DNA of 48,872 bases, from contig JAMPFS010000023.1 in the NCBI GenBank assembly GCA_023664325.1, positions 1 to 48,872 on the forward strand, in the 5' to 3' direction. The position numbers and the translations under genes are program-made. Source of the stretch: Clostridium sp. (GTDB taxonomy: Bacteria; Bacillota; Clostridia; Lachnospirales; Lachnospiraceae). The notes beneath the pieces were generated by a model, which saw only the letters and a program-made list of their open reading frames with translations, was not told where the DNA came from and ran no database searches. Shown in pieces: positions 16,774 through 23,872 of this stretch. Numbering within the stretch: position 1 is the stretch's first letter; every line of letters begins with the position of its first letter.

Positions 16774-18048
16774 ATGAAAAAATATGTATTGTCGGCTGTC
16801 ATTCTGGCTGCGTTTGTATTACTGTGCCAGTGGGCAGATTTTGGTTATATGGCAGCGGCTGGAAAATGGATACAGGAGAAGTACCGTGCATATACCGGAT
16901 ATGGAACAAAGATGGAGGACAGGGAGGCTGTGCTTGTGGCATCTTTGCAAATGAAACAGCGCATTGGGGCAATGGAGGAGGTCAGAAAACTTGCGCAGAA
17001 GAAGCAGGAGGAGGAACAAAAAGCGCAGCAAAAGAGGGAGGCGTTTTTGGATGACTGTATCCGGGAAATGACCCTGGAAGAAAAGATATCCCAGCTTATG
17101 ATTCTTACCAATGAAAAGGACATGACAGAGGAAAATCTTCAAAAAGAACAGCCCGGAGGCATCATCCTTTTTGATGCGGATTTCAATGGAAAGGCAACAG
17201 ACGAAATCGCAAAACGCATAGAGCTCCTTCAGTCTCATATGAAATACCCGCTGTTTGTGGGTGTAGATGAAGAAGGCGGTGAAGTGAGCCGTGTGGATGG
17301 ACTTTCAGGCAAAGAGCCTGTGGTATTTGCAAGCGCCAGGCAGCTTGGCAATGCTGCGGACTGGGATGCCCTGAGAGATGAGACGATCCGGAAAGCAGAA
17401 TTGCTGGCATCTATGGGAATCAATCTGAATTTTGATCCGGTGGCAGACATTGTGACAGAGAAGAATGCATATATGTATGAACGGTCGGCAGGCAGTGATG
17501 CGGAGACGGTCTGCGCTTATGTGTCTGCCGTTTTGCAGGCAATGAAACAGCAAAATCTAATGAGCTGCCTGAAGCATTTTCCGGGATATGGCAACAACGG
17601 CAATACACACAGGGGATATATAACGGATAAACGCAAATTGCAAAGCTACAGGGAAGCGGATTTTCTTCCGTTTCAGACAGGGATTGAAAATGGGGCAGAT
17701 ATGGTGATGGTCTCCCATTTGGTTATGGGCGCAGTGGACCAGAAACGTCCGGCATCCCTGTCCGTCAAGGTGCATAAGCTTTTACGCGATGAATTTGCGT
17801 TTGAGGGAGTGATTATCGCAGACGATTTGAATATGCAGGCAGTGCTGAGCCATATGACGTTGGAGGAGGCATCCGGAAAGGCGGTTGCAGCGGGAAATGA
17901 TATGATTTTTTCCGCAGATTTTGCTGTCTCGAAACAGGGTATCTTAAATGCCATAGAAGAAGGCACAGTCACAGAGGAACAGCTTGACCGTTCCGTAAAA
18001 AGAGTGCTGCGGATGAAATTAGAACATAATCTGCTGCAAATGGAATAG
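16774..18048 (+). CDS. GH3-family (NagZ-like) glycoside hydrolase, membrane anchored
   Basis: This 424-residue protein has a signal-anchor helix at residues 5-20 and a charged coiled-coil linker rich in Glu, Lys and Gln (about 65-95), then a GH3 catalytic barrel. NagZ-type signatures are present: KHFPG at 267-271 and the nucleophile Asp in VIIADDLNM (Asp 350). The dyad position D-x-H reads N-T-H (Asn 277, His 279). The likely role is release of beta-N-acetylglucosamine from cell-wall material outside the membrane. The ATG at 16774 has GAGG 8 bases before it; an in-frame TTG at 16711 has no site. It follows the transglutaminase closely. Confidence 0.85.
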   Translation: MKKYVLSAVILAAFVLLCQWADFGYMAAAGKWIQEKYRAYTGYGTKMEDREAVLVASLQMKQRIGAMEEVRKLAQKKQEEEQKAQQKREAFLDDCIREMTLEEKISQLMILTNEKDMTEENLQKEQPGGIILFDADFNGKATDEIAKRIELLQSHMKYPLFVGVDEEGGEVSRVDGLSGKEPVVFASARQLGNAADWDALRDETIRKAELLASMGINLNFDPVADIVTEKNAYMYERSAGSDAETVCAYVSAVLQAMKQQNLMSCLKHFPGYGNNGNTHRGYITDKRKLQSYREADFLPFQTGIENGADMVMVSHLVMGAVDQKRPASLSVKVHKLLRDEFAFEGVIIADDLNMQAVLSHMTLEEASGKAVAAGNDMIFSADFAVSKQGILNAIEEGTVTEEQLDRSVKRVLRMKLEHNLLQME

Positions 18049-18061
18049 AAGGAGGGAAAAG

Positions 18062-19063
18062 ATGACAGAAGAGAGCAAAGGAAAAGACATATCGGTATCA
18101 CAGAGACAGATTTACATTTTGTCACTGCTTTCGGAAAATCCAAAGGGCTATCAGGCAGAAGAAATCCGGCAGCGCCTGCACAACTGGGATATTGATGTGA
18201 GTAAGCGGACAATTACGAGGGATATTGATGAATTGTCGTTAAATTATGGAATTGGCGAGGAGGAGCGGGGCGGAAAAACCTATTATTTTGCGGACAAATA
18301 CACATTAAAAAATGTTGATTTTACGATTGAAGATCTGGCATCTTTTGCCTTTGCAAAGAAAATGCTTAAGGAATACAGCCATCTGCGTCTGGGCAGGCAT
18401 GCCGTTTCCCTGATAGATAAGATTGTGGAAAAATCGGCGTCTCTTAACAGGCTGCAATTTGATGCATTAGGCGGTCATTTGAAGTATGCAGGCGGACACG
18501 CAGGCAGTTATGATGTGGTGGATGCAGATGTGGAGCGGATGATACAAAATGCGATTGACAATCAGAATAAGATTGAGATGGAATATTACAGCTTTTCCAG
18601 TGATGCGAGCAGCAGGCGGATTGTAAGGCCGTATCAAATGCTGCTGCTGGATTCTTATCTCTGCGTGGAGGGTTATTGTGAGCTGCGGAGGGAAGTGAGG
18701 AGGTTCCGGTTATCCAGGATTCAGGATATAAAGGTATTGGACGAAAAGTTTGATTTGGATCGGGAGCTTTCCGAATTTGAAGGACAAAATGATGCTTTTT
18801 TAAAACTGCGTGGTACGAGAGTCGAGAAATTGGAACTGGTGTTTACAGGGGAAAGCATACGTTATGTAAAAGAATATGAGGCTGCGCGCAGCAGGCGGTT
18901 AGAAGAAGCTGCTGACGGATTGCATTTTTATGGAGAGACAGCGGTTGCTCCGGATGTGGTACGCTGGATCCGCGGGTTTGGTCCGGAGGTTCAGGTGATA
19001 AAACCGGAGTGGCTGGCAAAACAGTTAAAGGCGGAGGCGGAGGAGATCGCAAAGCGATCATGA
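18062..19063 (+). CDS. WYL-domain transcriptional regulator
   Basis: This 333-residue regulator has an N-terminal DeoR-like helix-turn-helix (about residues 15-75, 'YQAEEIRQRLHNWDIDVSKRTITRDIDELS') and a central WYL domain (about 155-235). In the WYL domain the hallmark residues appear as 'RRIVRPYQMLLLDSYLCVEGYCELRREVRRFRLSRIQDIKVL', followed by a WCX-like C-terminal extension. WYL proteins sense small ligands, often nucleic-acid fragments or nucleotides, and commonly control stress or defence genes. The gene begins 13 bases after the GH3 gene behind GAAGGAGGG, so it may regulate its own envelope cluster. A bidirectional terminator follows. Confidence 0.88.
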   Translation: MTEESKGKDISVSQRQIYILSLLSENPKGYQAEEIRQRLHNWDIDVSKRTITRDIDELSLNYGIGEEERGGKTYYFADKYTLKNVDFTIEDLASFAFAKKMLKEYSHLRLGRHAVSLIDKIVEKSASLNRLQFDALGGHLKYAGGHAGSYDVVDADVERMIQNAIDNQNKIEMEYYSFSSDASSRRIVRPYQMLLLDSYLCVEGYCELRREVRRFRLSRIQDIKVLDEKFDLDRELSEFEGQNDAFLKLRGTRVEKLELVFTGESIRYVKEYEAARSRRLEEAADGLHFYGETAVAPDVVRWIRGFGPEVQVIKPEWLAKQLKAEAEEIAKRS

Positions 19064-19087
19064 TATGGCACATATTCGGTGCAGAAT

Positions 19088-19118
19088 AAAAAAAGCAACT
19101 CAACTGAGTTGCTTTTTT
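19088..19118. terminator. Bidirectional terminator (WYL gene and tRNA-Gln)
   Basis: GCAACTC (19095-19101) and GAGTTGC (19106-19112) form a perfect stem with loop AACT. An A-run lies on the left and TTTTTT on the right, so the structure works on both strands. It ends the WYL-regulator transcript on + and the tRNA-Gln transcript on -. Confidence 0.85.
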
Positions 19119-19120
19119 GA

Positions 19121-19192
19121 CTGGGGTACCAGGATTCGAACCTGGAAATGACGGAGTCAGAGTCCGTTGCCTTACCATTTGGCGATACCCCA
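19121..19192 (-). tRNA. tRNA-Gln (anticodon CTG)
   Basis: Read on the minus strand the sequence folds as a cloverleaf: acceptor TGGGGTA with a weak U1-A72 pair typical of bacterial tRNA-Gln, D-arm around AAATGGTAA, anticodon stem ACGGA/TCCGT with loop CTCTGAC (anticodon CTG, reads CAG), and T-arm with GGTTCGAATCC. The CCA end is not encoded. A promoter lies just upstream and a terminator just downstream, so the gene is transcribed alone. Confidence 0.93.
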
Positions 19193-19211
19193 TTGTTGCT
19201 CACAAAACATT

Positions 19212-19239
19212 ATTATACACATTTCGCAGTAAAAATCAA
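19212..19239 (-). promoter_or_regulatory. Promoter for tRNA-Gln
   Basis: On the minus strand TTGATT (19239-19234) and TATAAT (19217-19212) are 16 bases apart, and the tRNA 5' end lies 19 bases past the -10 box. This fits a direct sigma-A promoter for the single tRNA gene. Confidence 0.7.
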
Positions 19240-19263
19240 GTGGTAATTTTAAAAAATATAAAA

Positions 19264-19358
19264 ACCTGAAATTTTTTTCAAACTCCTACTCTGTTTAACT
19301 AATGTAGAGTTTACTTTCGGATAAATAGGATTTGCCTTTTAGTTTTAAAATTCAGGTA
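19264..19358 (+). repeat. Direct repeat, copy A (left of nuclease gene)
   Basis: This stretch starts with ACCTGAAATTTTTTT and ends AAAATTCAGGT, so its ends are an imperfect inverted repeat, and TTTTTTGTTTTT follows. The centre shares two long blocks with 20853-20955: one around CTCTGTTTAAC(T/C)AATGTAGAG and GGATAAATAGGATTT, and TTAGTTTTAAAATTCA. CTCT/AGAG can form a small inner stem. The two copies are in the same orientation and frame the minus-strand nuclease gene. Copy A lacks about 15 bases present in copy B. Confidence 0.75.
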
Positions 19359-19552
19359 TTTTTTGTTTTTATTCGGAAGAAAGGTAACCATAACAGATGG
19401 TTAAGGGATAAATGCTTTGGAACCGTTTGCTTTTGAAACCATGTGCTTTTGGCGATGAGTGATAAAGGTGCATGGAAGCATATTATTTACTGTTCCATGC
19501 ACCCTGATGCCCTATTACATACTTTGCAAAAACAGGAAAATTACACCATTCC
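19359..19552. other. Non-coding stretch downstream of the nuclease gene, with perfect hairpin
   Basis: No gene is evident here. GGTGCATGGAA (19467-19477) and TTCCATGCACC (19493-19503) are a perfect 11-bp inverted repeat with a 15-nt loop. Read on the minus strand it lies about 50 bases after the nuclease stop and is followed by TTTATC, so it may be a weak terminator for that gene. Confidence 0.5.
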
Positions 19553-20509
19553 TTACTGTGGCTGCAACCTGGCAAGCTGTTCTTTTAACCTGGCAATTTC
19601 TTTATCTTTTGCCGCTAACACTTCACTCCATTCTCTATCTTTCGCAGCCAAAGCATCTTCATATCCGTTGCAGATAATGTCAATATCCGTCATGTATGAT
19701 TCATCCGTCATATCGTCAAAGTCCTCCGTTTCATAATAGTGGGAGTAGAGATAGTCATAAAGAGTCTGCGTGTACTGCTTGAGTTTCAATGCATCCTCTA
19801 ACGTGATATTCCCTACCCGAAGGTTTTCGTTGATGCTTTCGATTATACCATTTTTCACAAGGTTTTTCAATGCCCGCAGATTCTCCGGGGTACGCTTTTG
19901 CTTCATTAGATTCCGAAACCGCAGAAGCTGGAACGGAATCAGGATAATCATTTTCTTCTCGTTCAGTTCCTTGATGGAGAGATCCAGGTATTTAAACGTG
20001 GATACGGTATAGTCAAAACTTCCCTGTGTGCCGAAATCAAGCCTTACAGTGTACCAGTCGGGAATATTTCTGTTTTCAGACAGATAGATAATCTTCGGTT
20101 CCGGGAAGGGCAGGATGCAAGTGGCATCTTCCAATATCCGGTTTGTTTCCGCATGACGGTAGCCGTATTCAAACACACGGAAGATAATCGTCTCATCTTT
20201 TTCCATCTGCGCTTCAATGTGGTAGCTGTTTCTGCCGTTTATTGTCAAAATCGTATCAGCAAGAATCCGTTTCAATTTATCATTGGTAAATTCCGTCCAG
20301 TTGTAGGTAATCGTGCTGTCCGGTGGATAATCCGTGCCAAACAGACCGTTGATTAAATTGACAACCGCTGTGGAAGACAGTGTTAAAATCTTCTTGACGG
20401 TTTTGTCGTAGATTTGTGTAATCTTTTGGGGATTGTCAGCCGTTCGTGTGAGGGCTGTTGTTCCTGTTTCGTTTGTATATTCATTTTTATAATCTTTTCT
20501 CACAAGCAA
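19553..20509 (-). CDS. PD-(D/E)XK nuclease / Rpn-like transposase-family protein
   Basis: This 318-residue protein is the only protein gene on the minus strand. The N-terminal two thirds resemble the PD-(D/E)XK 'transposase' group related to Rpn recombination-promoting nucleases. The core is visible as Asp 85 (LADTILTI) and the E-x-Q motif in YHIEAQ (Glu 99, Gln 101), followed by 'FRVFEYGYRHAE'. The C-terminus is a Lys/Glu/Ala coiled coil with the near repeat AAKDREWSEVL/AAKDKEIARL. It probably cuts or nicks DNA; in vivo role is unknown. The start is TTG at 20509 or GTG at 20503 behind AAAGGA. Direct repeats on both sides suggest a mobile past. Confidence 0.75.
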   Translation of the reverse strand: MLVRKDYKNEYTNETGTTALTRTADNPQKITQIYDKTVKKILTLSSTAVVNLINGLFGTDYPPDSTITYNWTEFTNDKLKRILADTILTINGRNSYHIEAQMEKDETIIFRVFEYGYRHAETNRILEDATCILPFPEPKIIYLSENRNIPDWYTVRLDFGTQGSFDYTVSTFKYLDLSIKELNEKKMIILIPFQLLRFRNLMKQKRTPENLRALKNLVKNGIIESINENLRVGNITLEDALKLKQYTQTLYDYLYSHYYETEDFDDMTDESYMTDIDIICNGYEDALAAKDREWSEVLAAKDKEIARLKEQLARLQPQ

Positions 20510-20535
20510 TATGTCCTTTCTTTGTCATAGTGAAA

Positions 20536-20623
20536 TAGGCAATTGCGAAGCTCTCAATTTCCAAAATGTAGTTGTCTACATTGTACAACGGACAATTGCA
20601 AAAGCAGAGTTTCGTAATTGCAT
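20536..20623. repeat. Intergenic inverted-repeat element, full copy 1
   Basis: The left arm TAGGCAATTGCGAAGCTCT pairs with the right arm AGAGTTTCGTAATTGCAT with three mismatches. The centre holds CCAAAATGTAGTTGT and an inner GTTGT/ACAAC stem. Its reverse complement aligns with 35784-35850 through both arms and the CCAAAAT-TAGTTGT core; this copy carries about 20 extra bases. It lies immediately upstream of the nuclease gene. Confidence 0.75.
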
Positions 20624-20852
20624 ATCATAATTAAAATAATCTGTTCCGTAAAATAAAATCTTTCTTTGTAAAATAATGGGATCAAAAATGATACAATTTT
20701 TCATGAAAATTTAGAGGCGGTATGTCTGCTGCCATAACGCAATGCATGACAAAAGCTCCTGCCGTTTGGCAGTGAAAAATTCAGAAAATCATATATGCAT
20801 CATAGCATAAAAGCGGGGGATTTGGCAACATTTTTTAAGCCTTCGCAAGTAA

Positions 20853-20955
20853 GCCTGAAATTTTTTCATCCCCCTGCTCTGTTTAACCAATGTAGAGTTT
20901 GCTTCCGGATAAATAGGATTTACCCTTGCATACCGAGGTTAGTTTTAAAATTCAA
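20853..20955 (+). repeat. Direct repeat, copy B (right of nuclease gene)
   Basis: This copy begins GCCTGAAATTTTTTCA and runs to TTAGTTTTAAAATTCAAG. It matches copy A at 19264-19358 in the same orientation, at roughly seven of eight positions over the first 70 bases. It has about 15 extra bases (CTTGCATACCGAGG region) before the last shared block. Unlike copy A its ends are not a good inverted repeat and no T-run follows. Confidence 0.75.
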
Positions 20956-21052
20956 GAAAATGCTTCAGGAAAATATAAAAAGGGATATCATTATTAGAAA
21001 AGATGGAGTATAATAGTAGCACTTGGTTAAAAAAAGAGGACGGTATGACATT

Positions 21053-21772
21053 ATGTATGAGATGAAAAGGCAGGTTACCTATTCTCAGGTGGGAAGCGAT
21101 TTAAAGACAGACATTGCGATGATTACACATTTTTTGCAGGACTGTGCATTATTTCATTCCGAGTCGATCGGAAAGGGTGTGGATAATTTAGACGGAACCA
21201 AAACCGCATGGTTTTTATCAGGCTGGCAGATTGAAGTGATCCGCTATCCGGCATATAGGGAAGAGATTACGGTACGGACGTGGCCCCATGCTTTTAAAGG
21301 GCTTTATGGATATCGTAATTTTGATATATTAGATGATACGGGCAACAGAATCGTGCAGGCTAACTCGATCTGGATTTTCATGGATGTGGCAAATATGCGG
21401 CCAATGAAGCCCTCGGCGCAGGACATAGAGGGTTATGGCTTAGAGGATGCGCTTTTCATGGACTATGCCCCGAGAAAAATTAAAATTCCGGATAAAGCCG
21501 GGGAAGATGCAAAAGACATGGAACCGATATCGGTAAAGCGATCCTTTATTGATTCGAATCACCATGTAAATAATGCAAGATATGTGACAGAGGCAATAGA
21601 GTATGTGGATGATGTGGCAAAGATTCGTTCGATACGGGTAGATTATAGAAAAGCGGCAGCTTTGGGAGATACACTTTACCCGGCGTTGTTTGACGGAGGC
21701 GCTGTAAAACAGATTGTCTTTCAGGATAAAGAAGGACAGCCCTATGTCATTGTGGAGGTGATGTGCGAATGA
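21053..21772 (+). CDS. Acyl-ACP thioesterase
   Basis: This 239-residue protein is a double-hotdog acyl-ACP thioesterase of the FatA/FatB type. The first hotdog spans about residues 1-130. The second carries the active-site segment 'SNHHVNNARYVTEAIEYV', where Asn 169 / His 171 fit the conserved N-x-H-V-N-N. It releases free fatty acids from acyl-ACP in the cytosol. The frame opens at TTG 21023, but ATG 21053 gives the natural MYEMKRQVTYS start, with AGAGGA 12 bases upstream. The stop overlaps the next start as ATGA, so it is translationally coupled to the S1-domain gene. Confidence 0.88.
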   Translation: MYEMKRQVTYSQVGSDLKTDIAMITHFLQDCALFHSESIGKGVDNLDGTKTAWFLSGWQIEVIRYPAYREEITVRTWPHAFKGLYGYRNFDILDDTGNRIVQANSIWIFMDVANMRPMKPSAQDIEGYGLEDALFMDYAPRKIKIPDKAGEDAKDMEPISVKRSFIDSNHHVNNARYVTEAIEYVDDVAKIRSIRVDYRKAAALGDTLYPALFDGGAVKQIVFQDKEGQPYVIVEVMCE

Positions 21773-22617
21773 TAGAGATTGGGAAATGGCAGACTTTAAA
21801 GATGGTACGCAGTAAAGAGTTTGGTGTATATTTAGCGGAGAAGGAAGGGGACAAAGATGCGGTGCTGCTTCCGAAAAAACAGGTGCCGGAAGGGTTTCAG
21901 GCAGGAGATGAGATTGAGGTTTTTGTATATCTGGATTCATCAGACAGACCGATTGCAACCGTGAACAGACCGTTTATCACCCTTTCAGAAATCGCAAAGC
22001 TTTCCGTGGCAAGTGTGGGCAACATTGGCGCCTTTATGGACTGGGGGCTTGAGAAGGATATTTTGCTTCCATTTAAGGAAATGGTAGGAAAGGTACGGGA
22101 GGGGAAGGAATATCTTGTATATATGTATATGGATAAGAGCAGCCGCCCCTGTGTATCTATGAAGCTATATGAACATTTGCGGACGGATTCACCCTATGAG
22201 AAGGGAGACGAGGTGGAGGGCTATGTCTATCAGATCAATGACAGGCTGGGTGCTTTTGTGGCGGTGGACAACTGTTACCAGGGATTAATCCCCAAGCAGG
22301 AGCTTCATCAAAAGCTTCATGTTGGTGACGTGGTAAAGCTTCGGGTGTCCAATGTGAGGGAAGATGGGAAGCTGAATTTATCTCTGGCAAAGCTGGCATA
22401 CCAGCAGATGGATGATGACAGTGAGATGGTGTATCAGGCGATTTTATCTTATGATGGCGTGCTGCCGTTTACGGATAAAGCATCCCCTGAAATTATCGAA
22501 CGGGAGATGGGCTTGAGTAAGAATGCATTCAAGAGAGCGGTAGGCAGGCTGTTAAAGCAGAAGCGTATCGAGATCCGGGAAAAATCCATTGCGATTGTTG
22601 ACCGGATTCATACATAA
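21769..22617 (+). CDS. CvfB-like S1 RNA-binding protein
   Basis: This 282-residue protein has the CvfB/YitL layout: three S1-like beta-barrels (about 1-65, 66-135 and 140-210, the last reading 'KGDEVEGYVYQINDRLGAFVAVDNCYQGLIP') and a C-terminal winged helix (about 220-280). CvfB proteins bind RNA and affect virulence and expression in staphylococci; function in Clostridia is not known. It starts at the ATG in ATGA overlapping the thioesterase stop, with GGAGGTG 8 bases upstream. An in-frame GTG at 21763 is less likely. Confidence 0.85.
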   Translation: MIEIGKWQTLKMVRSKEFGVYLAEKEGDKDAVLLPKKQVPEGFQAGDEIEVFVYLDSSDRPIATVNRPFITLSEIAKLSVASVGNIGAFMDWGLEKDILLPFKEMVGKVREGKEYLVYMYMDKSSRPCVSMKLYEHLRTDSPYEKGDEVEGYVYQINDRLGAFVAVDNCYQGLIPKQELHQKLHVGDVVKLRVSNVREDGKLNLSLAKLAYQQMDDDSEMVYQAILSYDGVLPFTDKASPEIIEREMGLSKNAFKRAVGRLLKQKRIEIREKSIAIVDRIHT

Positions 22618-22642
22618 ATGAAACATTAAGGAGGATATCAAT

Positions 22643-23026
22643 ATGAAGAAGAATCAAATTAAGACAGATAAGGCGCCACAGGCAATCGGCCCATATTCAC
22701 AGGCAATTGAAGTGAATGGAATGGTATATACATCAGGAGTCGTGCCAATTGATCCGGCAACCGGTGAGGTCGTAGAAGGAGATATCAAGGTACAGGCAAC
22801 ACGGGTGTTTGAAAGCATGAAAGCTTTGTTAGAGGCTGCGGGGTCTTCCTGTGAGGAGGTCGTAAAGACTACAGTGTTTATCAAGGATATGAACGATTTT
22901 GCTGCGTTGAATGAAATTTATGCAACGTATTTTACCGGGGTATTTCCGGCGCGTTCCTGCGTAGAGGTTGCCAGGCTCCCAAAAGATGTGAAGATTGAGA
23001 TGGAAGCCATTGCGCTGAAAAAATAA
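22643..23026 (+). CDS. ridA: RidA-family reactive imine deaminase
   Basis: This 127-residue protein spans the full RidA (YjgF/UK114) fold. Family signatures are 'GPYSQAIEVNGMVYTSGVVPIDPATGEVV' and 'FPARSCVEVARLPKDVKIEMEAIAL', including the Arg of PARS that binds the carboxylate of the imine. RidA hydrolyses 2-aminoacrylate made by PLP enzymes and so protects the cytosol. It has an AAGGAGG site 8 bases upstream. It lies between the CvfB gene and a NatA-like ABC ATPase, with no obvious functional link. Confidence 0.93.
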   Translation: MKKNQIKTDKAPQAIGPYSQAIEVNGMVYTSGVVPIDPATGEVVEGDIKVQATRVFESMKALLEAAGSSCEEVVKTTVFIKDMNDFAALNEIYATYFTGVFPARSCVEVARLPKDVKIEMEAIALKK

Positions 23027-23104
23027 AAGGTTTGGCGGCAGGTGGCGCAAACAGATGGTTTTCGCTCCTGCGCAGGCGATGGAGACAGATTGGAGGATAA
23101 TGTC

Positions 23105-23872
23105 TTGATACAGTCATCCATGCTTACAAAAAAGTTTGTAAGAATACTGAAAAAAGGAAAAAAAGAAGAGTTTTACGCTGTTGACCATGTAGATTTTTGC
23201 GCCCGTGACGGGGAGATTCTTGGCGTTTTAGGGCCGAACGGCGCGGGGAAAACCACATTGCTGCGCATGTTAGGTTCGTTGATGGAGCCGACAGAGGGGG
23301 AAGTGTTCATTACAAATGACGAGGGAGAAAGAATCACAGATAAGGAGGTTTTAAAACACCATATCGGGTACCTCTCAGAAAATACAAAACTCTATGGACG
23401 TTTTAGCGTGAGGGAACTGTTAGAACTTTTTGCCGAGCTTTACGGGTATGAAAAGGACAAGGCAGAGGAGCGGATTGCGAAGGTCAGTGAGCTTTTAAAA
23501 ATGCAGGATTTTATTGACAACCGGATTGACAAGCTTTCTACCGGGCAGAAGCAGAGGACTTCGATTGCAAGGTGCTTAGTACACGATCCGGACATTTATA
23601 TTTTTGATGAGCCGACCTTAGGGCTTGACATTATAAGCTCCAAAGCAATTATTGATTTTATGAAACAGGAGCGGGAACGGGGAAAAACGGTGCTGTATTC
23701 CACACATTATATGGAGGAGGCAGAATTTTTATGTGACCGTATTATTATGATTGACAAAGGGAGAATTATTGCCGAGGGAACGCCAAGGGATCTCAGGCAG
23801 GCGACCGGAACAACGAATCTCAGAGATACCTTCTTTGCGTATATGAAGGGAGGCGATGAGAATGAATTATAA
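23105..23872 (+). CDS. ABC transporter ATPase (NatA-like)
   Basis: This 255-residue ATPase has Walker A GPNGAGKTT near residues 43-51, signature LSTGQKQR near 144, and Walker B 'IYIFDEPTLGLD' near 164. The sequence is closest to NatA of sodium-type ABC-2 exporters. I place the start at the TTG at 23105, with GGAGGA 7 bases upstream; an earlier GTG at 23042 would add an unconserved 21-residue extension and has no ribosome binding site. The gene overlaps the permease gene that follows, so they form one complex. The cargo could be Na+ or a small peptide or antibiotic. Confidence 0.87.
   Translation: MIQSSMLTKKFVRILKKGKKEEFYAVDHVDFCARDGEILGVLGPNGAGKTTLLRMLGSLMEPTEGEVFITNDEGERITDKEVLKHHIGYLSENTKLYGRFSVRELLELFAELYGYEKDKAEERIAKVSELLKMQDFIDNRIDKLSTGQKQRTSIARCLVHDPDIYIFDEPTLGLDIISSKAIIDFMKQERERGKTVLYSTHYMEEAEFLCDRIIMIDKGRIIAEGTPRDLRQATGTTNLRDTFFAYMKGGDENEL

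Larger units (their letters stand above)
20510..21052. other. Repeat-rich intergenic region upstream of the thioesterase gene
   Basis: No coding sequence is supported in this 540-base stretch. It holds a complete copy of the intergenic inverted repeat (20536-20623), direct repeat copy B (20853-20955), and a TATAAT at 21009-21014 close to the thioesterase start. The -35 side of that TATAAT is poor. The sequence between is AT-rich without a clear feature. Confidence 0.6.

Noticed and set aside
17673..18212. Minus-strand frame of 179 codons opposite the GH3 and WYL genes
   Set aside because: It crosses two real genes on the other strand and has no promoter or ribosome binding site.
19443..19736. 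Plus-strand frame of 97 codons near the nuclease gene
   Set aside because: It overlaps the 3' end of the nuclease gene in antisense, and its Ser/Leu-rich sequence is the mirror of the coiled coil.
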